This document shows positions 1 through 6,110 of a stretch of 9,451 nt of DNA, in pieces; positions within the stretch are counted from its first letter, which is position 1, and each line of letters starts with the position of its first letter. This DNA comes from UBA6183 sp041302975 (GTDB taxonomy: Bacteria; Bacteroidota; Bacteroidia; UKL13-3): contig JBFYQC010000036.1 in the NCBI GenBank assembly GCA_041302975.1, positions 1 to 9,451 on the forward strand. The letters are read 5' to 3'. The position numbers and the translations under genes were made by a program. The notes beneath the pieces are model-generated. The model saw only the letters and a list, made by a program, of their open reading frames with translations. It was not told the DNA's origin and searched no databases.

Positions 1-134
1 TAATTATAAAACATTGATTTTATTTATTATATAGACTATTTTGAGTGTTTTTTAAAACTTGCATTTTTCCATGTATCACCCACCAAATGCTTACTTAGTC
101 ACTTTGGCAGTAATTTTAAAAGCATTAATTTAAA

Positions 135-142
135 TATATTTG
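135..142 (+). promoter_or_regulatory. Candidate Bacteroidetes -7 box for the SRPBCC gene
   Basis: TATATTTG matches the Bacteroidetes -7 consensus TAnnTTTG and lies 18 bp before the ATG at 161, which gives a short leader. I see no convincing -33 TTTG at the usual spacing; the nearest TTTG (103-106) is too far upstream. The call rests on the -7 match and its position. The rest of 1-160 is AT-rich and shows no gene. Confidence 0.45.
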
Positions 143-160
143 GCCACCTAAAAACAAATC

Positions 161-550
161 ATGAAAGACTTTAAGAAATATTACCAAATAGAAGCTGCTC
201 CAGAGGAAGTGTATGCAGCATTAACCAATGAGGCTACCATACAACTTTGGACAGGCGATCATGCCGAAATGAAACCTGAGGTAGGAAGTGAATTTAGCAT
301 GTGGGATGGTAGCATTGTGGGTAAAATACTTGAATTAGAAGAAGGTAAAAAGATCGTTCAGCAATGGTATTTTGGTGAAAACGAAACTGATACACCTTCA
401 ATAGTTACCATCAAATTGCATGATGATAATGGCGATACTTCTTTAGAATTACGCCACGTTAACATACCTGATACCGATTATGTAGATATTGTTGATGGTT
501 GGAACGATACCTATATGGCTGATTTAATAGACTTTTACGAGGAAGATTAA
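161..550 (+). CDS. SRPBCC / AHSA1-like (START-fold) domain protein
   Basis: A 129-residue protein made of one SRPBCC domain of the AHSA1 (activator of Hsp90 ATPase homologue 1-like) type. The start fits the family: a short strand, then APEEVYAALTNE (13-24) and the TIQLWTG stretch (26-32). Next comes a Gly-rich turn with VGSEFSMWDG (41-50), then GKILELEEGKKIVQQW (54-69), and a C-terminal amphipathic helix beginning at the GW pair (113-114). Family members have a hydrophobic ligand cavity, but most bacterial ones have no known ligand and none can be read here. The ATG at 161 starts exactly at the domain and has an in-register -7 box upstream. It shares a strand with the copper genes, but the next gene has its own promoter candidate 69 bp downstream, so co-function is not implied. 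The family assignment is firm; the role is unknown. Confidence 0.88.
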   Translation: MKDFKKYYQIEAAPEEVYAALTNEATIQLWTGDHAEMKPEVGSEFSMWDGSIVGKILELEEGKKIVQQWYFGENETDTPSIVTIKLHDDNGDTSLELRHVNIPDTDYVDIVDGWNDTYMADLIDFYEED

Positions 551-583
551 AACCAAATTATACAATAACTTCTTTAAATCGTG

Positions 584-591
584 TAACTTTG
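584..591 (+). promoter_or_regulatory. Candidate -7 box upstream of the HMA-AraC regulator
   Basis: TAACTTTG matches TAnnTTTG and ends 28 bp before the ATG at 620, predicting a leader of roughly 20 nt. No obvious -33 TTTG is present. A second, weaker motif, CACCTTTG, lies at 608-615. It is too close to the start codon to serve as a normal -7 box, but it is identical to the element upstream of copA. Confidence 0.45.
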
Positions 592-619
592 GTGGGGTAA
601 TATTATTCACCTTTGAGGT

Positions 620-1183
620 ATGCAAATACACATTAAACACATGGTTTGCCAGCGATGCGTAAAGGCTGTAAAAGCTGAAATGGAGCTGCTTGGGTTAAAT
701 CCATTGCAGGTTACTTTGGGTGAAGTGGTGTTAAAAGAAGAACAGTTACCTGAAAATACCCTTAATGAACTTGATAACAGATTAATAGCCCTTGGTTTTG
801 AGCGTGTTGATGACAGAAAAACACGTTTAATTACCCAAATCAAAACGTTTGTTATTCAACAGGTTCACCATGCCAACAACAGTTTAAAAATTAATTGGTC
901 TGATGCCCTAAAAGCGCATTTAAATTACGATTATAATTATCTAAGTGCTTTGTTTTCAGTGATAGAGGGTATTACCATAGAGCAATACATCATTAGGCAA
1001 AAGGTAGAACGTGTTAAAGAATTGTTGGTTTATGATGAGCTAAACTTGAGCGAAATTTCTGATAAATTAGATTACAGTAGCGTGTCTCATTTATCAAACC
1101 AATTTAAAAAAGTTACCGGTTTAACGCCCTCGGTTTTTAAGAAAAACCATGTTGGCTTGCGAAAGCCTTTAGACAAGATTTAA
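620..1183 (+). CDS. AraC-family regulator with N-terminal HMA-like CxxC domain (predicted copper sensor)
   Basis: A 187-residue regulator in two parts. Residues 1-70 read like an HMA/ferredoxin-fold metal-binding domain: HMVCQRCVKAV (7-17) gives a Cys10-x-x-Cys13 site, followed by a helix and the later ALGFE segment expected near the end of such a fold. Residues of about 85-180 are an AraC DNA-binding domain with two helix-turn-helix units. They carry YIIRQKVERVKELL (123-136), the LNLSEISDKLDYSSVSHLSNQFKK recognition region, and the GLTPSVFKK ending that matches the AraC signature. It lies 88 bp upstream of a CopA-type copper ATPase on the same strand. I infer that it binds Cu(+) through the CxxC and controls copA directly, a one-component sensor rather than CueR or CusRS. 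The DNA-binding call is strong; metal identity and the sign of regulation are inferred. Confidence 0.87.
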   Translation: MQIHIKHMVCQRCVKAVKAEMELLGLNPLQVTLGEVVLKEEQLPENTLNELDNRLIALGFERVDDRKTRLITQIKTFVIQQVHHANNSLKINWSDALKAHLNYDYNYLSALFSVIEGITIEQYIIRQKVERVKELLVYDELNLSEISDKLDYSSVSHLSNQFKKVTGLTPSVFKKNHVGLRKPLDKI

Positions 1184-1218
1184 CACTAAAATCATGCAAA
1201 ACTGGTAATAAATCTTGT
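1173..1218. repeat. Perfect 10-bp inverted repeat between the regulator and copA
   Basis: ACAAGATTTA (1173-1182) and its exact reverse complement TAAATCTTGT (1209-1218) are separated by 26 bp. The left arm includes the last codons and most of the stop codon of the regulator gene. The right arm lies 24 bp before the CACCTTTG element upstream of copA. There is no T-run after the right arm, and the stem is AT-rich with a long loop, so it is a poor intrinsic terminator. Its position suits an operator for the adjacent AraC-type protein, but that is inference. Confidence 0.5.
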
Positions 1219-1242
1219 AAGGTATTATCTGTAAATCTAGCA

Positions 1243-1250
1243 CACCTTTG
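1243..1250 (+). promoter_or_regulatory. Candidate weak -7 element upstream of copA
   Basis: CACCTTTG differs from the consensus TAnnTTTG only at its first base (C for T) and ends 21 bp before the copA ATG, which would leave a leader of about 14 nt. A TTG at 1215-1217 lies somewhat too far upstream for the usual -33 spacing. An off-consensus core would fit a promoter that depends on an activator, here presumably the HMA-AraC protein. Confidence 0.35.
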
Positions 1251-1271
1251 CTTTTTTTAATAAATTAATCA

Positions 1272-3488
1272 ATGAGCGATAAATCATATTTACGAAAAAA
1301 CTTCCCGGTTTTGGGCATGAGCTGTGCCGCTTGCGCTGTTAGTGTTGAAAGTATGCTTAAAAACACCCAAGGCGTTAAAAATGCAGAAGTTAACTATGCC
1401 AATCAAAGTGCATGGGCCGAAATAGAGAATGGTTTGGATTTAAACGCATTAAAACAAGCTATTCAAGCCATTGGTTACGATATTATTATTATAGAGGAAA
1501 ATACGCAAGCCATTCAAGAAGAATCACAACAACAACATTACCAGCAGTTAAAACAGCGTACCATTTGGGCCGTTGTACTTTCTTTACCGGTATTTGTTAT
1601 TGGTATGTTTTTTATGGATTTGCCTTATGGAAATTGGATTTCAATGGTATTATCGGCACCGGTGGTATTTGTTATTGGCAAAAACTTTTTTATAACAGCC
1701 TACAAACATGCCAAACACGGTAAAGCCAACATGGATACTTTAGTGGCTTTAAGTACATCCATAGCTTTTGTTTTTAGCGTATTTAATACCTTTTACCCTC
1801 AATACTGGCACCACCAAGGATTACATCCGCATGTGTATTACGAGGCGGCATCGGTGGTAATTACCTTTGTGTTATTAGGTAAGTTGTTAGAGGAAAGGGC
1901 AAAATCAAATACCTCATCAGCCCTGAAAAAACTCATGGGCTTACAACCCAAAACAGTTACGGTTATTATTAACGGTAAAGAGCAGGTTACACCAATTAGC
2001 GAGGTTAAAAAGGGCAACTTATTATTGGTAAAACCTGGTGATAAAATACCTGTTGATGGATTGGTAAAGTTAGGTAACTCGTATGTTGATGAAAGTATGA
2101 TTACAGGAGAACCTTTGGCTGTTGAGAAACATGAAGGGACACCTGTTTTTGCAGGAACCATCAATCAAAAAGGTAGTTTTAGGTTTGAAGCTCACAAAGT
2201 AGGTGGCGAAACGCTGTTGGCTCAAATTATTAAAACTGTTCAAGATGCACAAGGATCAAAAGCTCCAGTACAAAAAACGGTTGATAAAATAGCTGGCATT
2301 TTTGTACCTGTTGTAATGGGTATTGCTGCCTTAACTTTTATAGTTTGGATGATTTTGGGTGGCGAAAATGCGTTTACACATGCACTGTTAACCTCGGTTA
2401 CTGTGCTGGTTATTGCTTGTCCTTGTGCTTTAGGCTTGGCTACACCAACTGCAATTATGGTGGGTGTAGGTAAAGGTGCCGAAAACCATCTTCTAATAAA
2501 AGATGCTGAAAGTTTAGAGCTGGCTCATCGGGTAAATGCCGTTATTTTAGATAAAACCGGAACAATAACTATTGGTAAACCTACAGTAACAGATGTTTGG
2601 ATAGCCCCCGAATTCGATTTAAATCAACAACAAGTATTGGTAGCAATGGAAAAACAATCAGAGCACCCATTGGCTGATGCTATTGTCAATTATTATGGCA
2701 ATAATGGTTTTGAAAACGTTATTCTTCAAGGCTTTGAAAGCATTACAGGAAAAGGAGTGAAGGCAAAATACAACGATGTTACTTACTTTATTGGAAATAA
2801 AAACTTAATAACAGGAAACGGATTAACTTTAACCACGATCCAAACCGAAACTACAAAATATTGGCAAGAGCAAGCCAAAACGGTGGTGTTTTTCACCAAC
2901 AACAACTCTATTTTAGTTATGATGGCCATTGCCGATAGCATTAAACCAACCTCAAAACAAGCGGTTAGTTTGCTTCAAAAACAGGGTATAGAGGTGTATA
3001 TGTTAACGGGCGATAATCAGCAAACTGCCGCAGCAGTAGCTGCTCAAATTGGAATTACACAATTTAAAGCAGAGGTATTGCCAAGTGATAAAGCTAAGTT
3101 TGTTAAACATTTGCAGACACAGGGTAAAACAGTGGCTATGGTTGGTGATGGTATTAACGACAGTGAGGCGCTAGCCAATGCAGATGTAAGTATTGCTATG
3201 GGAAAAGGCTCGGATATTGCAATGGATGTAGCAAAAATCACCATCATTACTTCCGATTTGCAGTTGGTTGCCAAAGCAATTTTGTTGTCTAAAAAAACAG
3301 TGAACACCATACATCAAAACTTATTTTGGGCTTTTATTTACAATATAATCGGTATTCCTTTGGCTGCAGGTATTTTGTATCCAATAAACGGGTTTTTACT
3401 TAACCCAATGATAGCTGGTGCTGCAATGGCCTTAAGTTCGGTTTCGGTGGTTAGTAACAGTTTGCGATTAAAATGGTTAAAACTATAG
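1272..3488 (+). CDS. copA: CopA-type P1B copper(I)-translocating P-type ATPase
   Basis: An inner-membrane pump of 738 residues that exports Cu(+) using ATP, close to the usual length for one N-terminal HMA domain. In order: the HMA domain with GMSCAAC (Cys18, Cys21); the first membrane helices from about 97 to 205; the actuator domain with TGE (278-280); the metal-binding membrane motif CPC (383-385); the phosphorylation site DKTGT (Asp427); the P1B-type SEHPL motif (His465, Pro466); TGDN (579-582); and GDGIND (625-630). The Cu(I) signature of the last two helices is present: Tyr690-Asn691 and Met719 with Ser722-Ser723. The loop before helix 4 is His-rich (WHH and HPHVYYE, 179-191), which may matter on the release side. 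It follows the CxxC-AraC regulator and is 11 bp ahead of a metallochaperone. No truncation or missing catalytic residue was seen. Cu(+) over Zn/Cd is well supported by CPC plus YN plus MxxSS. Confidence 0.96.
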   Translation: MSDKSYLRKNFPVLGMSCAACAVSVESMLKNTQGVKNAEVNYANQSAWAEIENGLDLNALKQAIQAIGYDIIIIEENTQAIQEESQQQHYQQLKQRTIWAVVLSLPVFVIGMFFMDLPYGNWISMVLSAPVVFVIGKNFFITAYKHAKHGKANMDTLVALSTSIAFVFSVFNTFYPQYWHHQGLHPHVYYEAASVVITFVLLGKLLEERAKSNTSSALKKLMGLQPKTVTVIINGKEQVTPISEVKKGNLLLVKPGDKIPVDGLVKLGNSYVDESMITGEPLAVEKHEGTPVFAGTINQKGSFRFEAHKVGGETLLAQIIKTVQDAQGSKAPVQKTVDKIAGIFVPVVMGIAALTFIVWMILGGENAFTHALLTSVTVLVIACPCALGLATPTAIMVGVGKGAENHLLIKDAESLELAHRVNAVILDKTGTITIGKPTVTDVWIAPEFDLNQQQVLVAMEKQSEHPLADAIVNYYGNNGFENVILQGFESITGKGVKAKYNDVTYFIGNKNLITGNGLTLTTIQTETTKYWQEQAKTVVFFTNNNSILVMMAIADSIKPTSKQAVSLLQKQGIEVYMLTGDNQQTAAAVAAQIGITQFKAEVLPSDKAKFVKHLQTQGKTVAMVGDGINDSEALANADVSIAMGKGSDIAMDVAKITIITSDLQLVAKAILLSKKTVNTIHQNLFWAFIYNIIGIPLAAGILYPINGFLLNPMIAGAAMALSSVSVVSNSLRLKWLKL

Positions 3489-3499
3489 ATTAGAAAAAC

Positions 3500-3712
3500 A
3501 TGACAGACTTAAAATTTAAAACCAACATTAAATGTGGCGGATGTATTGCTACAGTAACTCCGTTTTTAGACAAAGTAAACGGAATACAAAAGTGGGAGGT
3601 AGATACTACTATTCCTGAAAAAATATTAACAGTAACTGGTGATTTTAAAAGTACTGAAAGTATAGAAAATGCAATTAAAGAAGCGGGTTATAGTATTGAA
3701 AAAATAGGATAG
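3500..3712 (+). CDS. Small HMA-domain metallochaperone (CopZ-like)
   Basis: A 70-residue stand-alone heavy-metal-associated domain, a typical length for cytosolic copper chaperones. Residues 4-11 form the first strand and the metal loop is KCGGC (Cys12, Cys15). A first helix (TVTPFLDKVNGI), a middle strand pair and the terminal AIKEAGYSIEKI follow the beta-alpha-beta-beta-alpha-beta fold. The loop lacks the Met of the classic GMxCxxC, unlike that of the ATPase next door. The start is 11 bp after the copA stop with no promoter in between, so the two are almost certainly cotranscribed. It probably carries Cu(+) to the ATPase or buffers it in the cytosol. The fold and CxxC are seen; partner and metal come from context. 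I leave the symbol empty because it is distant from named CopZ proteins. Confidence 0.88.
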   Translation: MTDLKFKTNIKCGGCIATVTPFLDKVNGIQKWEVDTTIPEKILTVTGDFKSTESIENAIKEAGYSIEKIG

Positions 3713-3754
3713 AGATACCATACAAAAAGTCCTCAGATTTTATTATTTATTACG

Positions 3755-3774
3755 TTTAGCCTAGCGGGCTTAAA
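3755..3774 (+). terminator. Weak hairpin after the copper genes
   Basis: AGCC (3758-3761) can pair with GGCT (3767-3770) around a five-base loop, and TTT (3755-3757) with AAA (3772-3774) after a one-base bulge. It lies 43 bp past the chaperone stop, but no T-run follows, so terminator function is uncertain. Confidence 0.28.
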
Positions 3775-3804
3775 ATATTTAAACCAATACCCAACATAAT
3801 CATG

Positions 3805-3812
3805 TACCTTTA
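3805..3812 (+). promoter_or_regulatory. Possible -7 box for the LuxR-type regulator
   Basis: TACCTTTA differs from TAnnTTTG at the last base only and lies 30 bp before the ATG at 3843. No -33 element was recognised. It is the best promoter candidate in the 130-bp gap after the copper genes. Confidence 0.3.
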
Positions 3813-3842
3813 AAAAAAAACTTCACAATTGCCCAATTTAAA

Positions 3843-4481
3843 ATGGAAACAGCTAACATATATATTGCAATAGTTGAAGATAATAAGTCAGAAATAAAAT
3901 CACTTTACTCCAGGTTAAATTTATTTAAACATGAATATAACGACATCGTGAAATTTGATGGTTTAGCACAGGTGCTTAGTTATTCAGGGTGTTTAAATAA
4001 ATACATCATTCTCGTTAATTTATGCGCCAATACAAGCGATTGGATTAAAGGTGTTTATCAGATAAAAACCAATTGGCCAAACTGCGCTATACTTGTAATG
4101 AGAGATTTTAACGAAGGTGATGATGCACTTAAAGTAATTATTGCAGGTGCATCAGGTTATATTAAATCCAATATTTCTGTCGAAAAAATAAAGGAAGCAA
4201 TACAAGAAATTGCTAACGGTGGTGCGCCTGTCACTCCAATGGTTGCGCGTAAGTTGGTGCAATATTTTCACGTGTGTAAAACTAAAACCAACAAACTAAC
4301 TAAAAGAGAGTTAGAAGTAACTAAATGTTTAGTAAATGGAATGAGTTATAAGCTTATTGCAGCCGAATTAAATGTATCTATTGATACCATTAGAAAAAAC
4401 ATAACAAGTGTTTACAATAAATTAAACGTAAACAGCAAAGGCCAATTATTTGCATTGTACAGAGACGTAATAAATTACTAG
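3843..4481 (+). CDS. LuxR/NarL-type response regulator with a degenerate receiver domain
   Basis: A 212-residue protein with the length and layout of a NarL/FixJ response regulator. Residues 6-125 form a receiver-like domain: it keeps the acidic pair Glu12-Asp13, GASGYI (102-107) and ending helix EKIKEAIQEIANGGAPVTP. Residues of about 150-210 form a LuxR helix-turn-helix (LTKRELEVTKCLVNGMSYKLIAAELNVS, then TIRKNITSVYNKLNV). The receiver appears unable to take a phosphate: the acceptor position in IILVNL is Asn59 (codon AAT, 4017-4019) instead of Asp. The usual Thr/Ser before the FDD-like turn is Arg87, and the conserved Lys after GASGYxx is Ser109, with a Lys one place earlier. No histidine kinase is nearby. 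It probably acts as a phosphorylation-independent (pseudo-receiver) regulator; targets are unknown. It follows the copper genes by 130 bp with its own promoter candidate, so a copper link is unproven. Confidence 0.9.
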   Translation: METANIYIAIVEDNKSEIKSLYSRLNLFKHEYNDIVKFDGLAQVLSYSGCLNKYIILVNLCANTSDWIKGVYQIKTNWPNCAILVMRDFNEGDDALKVIIAGASGYIKSNISVEKIKEAIQEIANGGAPVTPMVARKLVQYFHVCKTKTNKLTKRELEVTKCLVNGMSYKLIAAELNVSIDTIRKNITSVYNKLNVNSKGQLFALYRDVINY

Positions 4482-4499
4482 TACCATTACTTATAAAGA

Positions 4500-4531
4500 A
4501 TAAAGCCGCCCTGCAACAGGAACGGCTTTAT
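4500..4531. terminator. Strong bidirectional hairpin between convergent genes
   Basis: A nine-base outer stem (ATAAAGCCG, 4500-4508, with CGGCTTTAT, 4523-4531) encloses an inner CCTG/CAGG stem (4510-4513 and 4517-4520) with a CAA loop. T-rich sequence follows on both strands (TATATTT past the right arm; TTCTTTAT read leftward past the left arm). It sits between the plus-strand regulator ending at 4481 and the minus-strand dehydrogenase ending at 4622, so it can stop transcription from both sides. Confidence 0.8.
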
Positions 4532-4621
4532 ATTTGAAAAGGGGGTAATTATATTACAAATATGTTTTAATAAAACTTAAAAAAGCAAACATGTTAATAC
4601 ATAACCATGTACCAAATTCAG

Positions 4622-5665
4622 CTACAATGTTGCCATATCTATTACAAATCGATACTTCACATCGGATTTCAACATACGCTCATAAGCTTCGTTAATATTG
4701 TTCATAGGAATAAGCTCAATATCACTCATAATATTGTTTGCAGCACAATAATCAAGCATTTCTTGAGTTTCCTTAATGCCTCCAATTAGCGAACCTGCCA
4801 GCGTTCTGCGTTTACCCAATAAACTAAATGCGTTAATTTGAGAAGGGGTTGGAGGTGCCCCTAAAAGTACCATTACACCATCCGATTTCAATAACTGTAA
4901 ATAGGTATTGTAGTCGTGTGGCGCAGAAACCGTATTAATTATAAAATCAAATTTCATGGTTAAATTCTTCATGGTTTCAGTATCACTAGTTAATGCAAAA
5001 TGATGTGCCCCTAACATTTCTGCATCGGCTTTTTTGCCTAAACTCGAGCTTAACATGGTTACCTCTGCACCAAACGAAACGGCAAACTTAACAGCCATAT
5101 GGCCTAAACCGCCTAATCCTAAAACAGCTACTTTATGTCCTTTACCTACTTTCCAATGGCGTAAAGGAGAGTATGTAGTAACACCCGCACATAACAATGG
5201 TGCTACACGTGCTAAATCTAATTTATCAGAAACATGTAAGGTATACTTTTCGTCAACTACAATATTATTACTGTACCCCCCAAACGTTTGTGTTTTACCA
5301 TCTAAACGTAAACTATTGTATGTGCTTATTGCTCCAGTATCACAGTATTGCTCTAAACCTTCTTGGCAATTAGGGCAAACACGGCAAGAATCAACAAAAC
5401 AACCAACACCTGCTAAATCGCCTACTTTAAATTTAGTAACATGTGCGCCAATTGCCGTTATTTTTCCTACAATTTCGTGGCCAGGAACTATCGGGTATAC
5501 GGTGCTTTTCCATTCGTTACGCGCTGCATGTAAATCGCTATGGCAAACACCACAATAAAGTATTTCTATCAATACATCATTTGCGCCCACATCTCTGCGT
5601 GTAAAATTAAACGAACTTAAATCTGTTGTTGCATCAATTGCTGCGTATCCTTTGGTTTGAATCAT
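4622..5665 (-). CDS. Zinc-dependent alcohol dehydrogenase, YahK/cinnamyl-alcohol type
   Basis: A 347-residue medium-chain dehydrogenase/reductase that interconverts aldehydes and alcohols with NAD(P)H. Catalytic zinc ligands are Cys41 (in GVCHSD), His63 (in PGHE, with Glu64) and Cys159 (in LLCAGVTTYSP). The structural zinc cluster is complete: Cys94, Cys97, Cys100 and Cys108. The Rossmann nucleotide motif is GLGGLGH (183-189). The Ser-rich end of the next strand (MLSSS, 204-208), rather than an acidic residue, points to NADPH, as in YahK and plant cinnamyl alcohol dehydrogenases. Length and motif order match that subfamily throughout. I chose the ATG at 5663-5665: an upstream in-frame ATG would add ten residues with no family match, and a consensus -7 box overlaps that stretch. 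It ends convergently to the LuxR-type gene. The natural substrate is unknown; broad aldehyde reduction is the family norm. Confidence 0.93.
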   Translation of the reverse strand: MIQTKGYAAIDATTDLSSFNFTRRDVGANDVLIEILYCGVCHSDLHAARNEWKSTVYPIVPGHEIVGKITAIGAHVTKFKVGDLAGVGCFVDSCRVCPNCQEGLEQYCDTGAISTYNSLRLDGKTQTFGGYSNNIVVDEKYTLHVSDKLDLARVAPLLCAGVTTYSPLRHWKVGKGHKVAVLGLGGLGHMAVKFAVSFGAEVTMLSSSLGKKADAEMLGAHHFALTSDTETMKNLTMKFDFIINTVSAPHDYNTYLQLLKSDGVMVLLGAPPTPSQINAFSLLGKRRTLAGSLIGGIKETQEMLDYCAANNIMSDIELIPMNNINEAYERMLKSDVKYRFVIDMATL

Positions 5666-5683
5666 GTTTTTAAAATTGGTTGT

Positions 5684-5691
5684 CAAATATA
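5684..5691 (-). promoter_or_regulatory. Consensus -7 box for the alcohol dehydrogenase
   Basis: On the minus strand this reads TATATTTG, a full match to TAnnTTTG, and ends 18 nt before the ATG at 5665. It overlaps the codons just after the longer alternative start at 5693-5695, so that start would not be on the transcript. No clear -33 TTTG was found. Confidence 0.55.
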
Positions 5692-5939
5692 ACAAGGTAT
5701 TTACTTATCTAACATCATTAATTGGGCAAAGTTTTGGCCATAGCATTATGGTTGCTTATTAACTTATCGCAAGATTGAATCATTGTATCGTTTAATCATT
5801 TCATCATTTCATTAAAAAGGTAATCAAACGGCCAATTTTGCTGTTTTAATATATTCGAGGTTTTCAATCTATTTATTTACCTAGATAGACGAACCAAACA
5901 GCATATTATAAATTGGAATTTAAAGTAATAACCAAACTA

Positions 5940-5951
5940 TTATTGCAATAA
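5940..5951. repeat. 12-bp perfect palindrome TTATTGCAATAA
   Basis: TTATTGCAATAA equals its own reverse complement. It lies in the divergent region, about 160 bp before the AlkB-like start. The form suits a site for a dimeric regulator; no specific regulator can be named. Confidence 0.4.
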
Positions 5952-5977
5952 GATGGTTTACACTTTTAAAAAATAGC

Positions 5978-5996
5978 TAATTGTGTATACCAATTA
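5978..5996. repeat. 19-bp dyad TAATTG-N7-CAATTA
   Basis: Perfect six-base arms (5978-5983 and 5991-5996) flank a seven-base centre, TGTATAC. It lies 25 bp upstream of a near-consensus -7 box (6021-6028), a place where an operator or activator site would be expected for the AlkB-like gene. Confidence 0.4.
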
Positions 5997-6110
5997 AAAT
6001 AAACATAAAAATAGGTGTATTACATTTATTGTTGCTTGAGACAATTGAAATCATTAATGCATTAAAATTAATAAATAACAACACAGAAATTAACAAGAAA
6101 ACCCTTTAAC

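Larger units (their letters stand above)
5696..6110. other. Divergent intergenic region, no gene seen
   Basis: About 415 bp of AT-rich DNA between the divergently transcribed dehydrogenase and AlkB-like gene. No reading frame with family character and no tRNA-like fold was seen. It holds a CCATA/TATGG hairpin (5738-5751), a short direct repeat ATCATTTC (around 5795-5811), a 12-bp palindrome (5940-5951), a 19-bp dyad (5978-5996) and a near-consensus -7 box TACATTTA (6021-6028) facing the AlkB-like gene. The regulatory content is probably split between the two genes. Confidence 0.6.

Noticed and set aside
1412..1723. 103-codon frame within copA
   Set aside because: It is an out-of-frame shadow of the copA N-terminal and first membrane region.
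4607..4789. Short plus-strand frame at the 3' end of the dehydrogenase gene
   Set aside because: It is antisense to coding sequence, begins in the convergent spacer and has no domain.
5034..5558. Open frame of 174 codons on the plus strand inside the alcohol dehydrogenase
   Set aside because: It is antisense to a complete, motif-rich dehydrogenase, and its translation has no recognisable domain.
5663..5695. Longer N-terminus of the alcohol dehydrogenase starting at 5695
   Set aside because: The ten added residues match nothing in the family, and a consensus -7 promoter box overlaps them.
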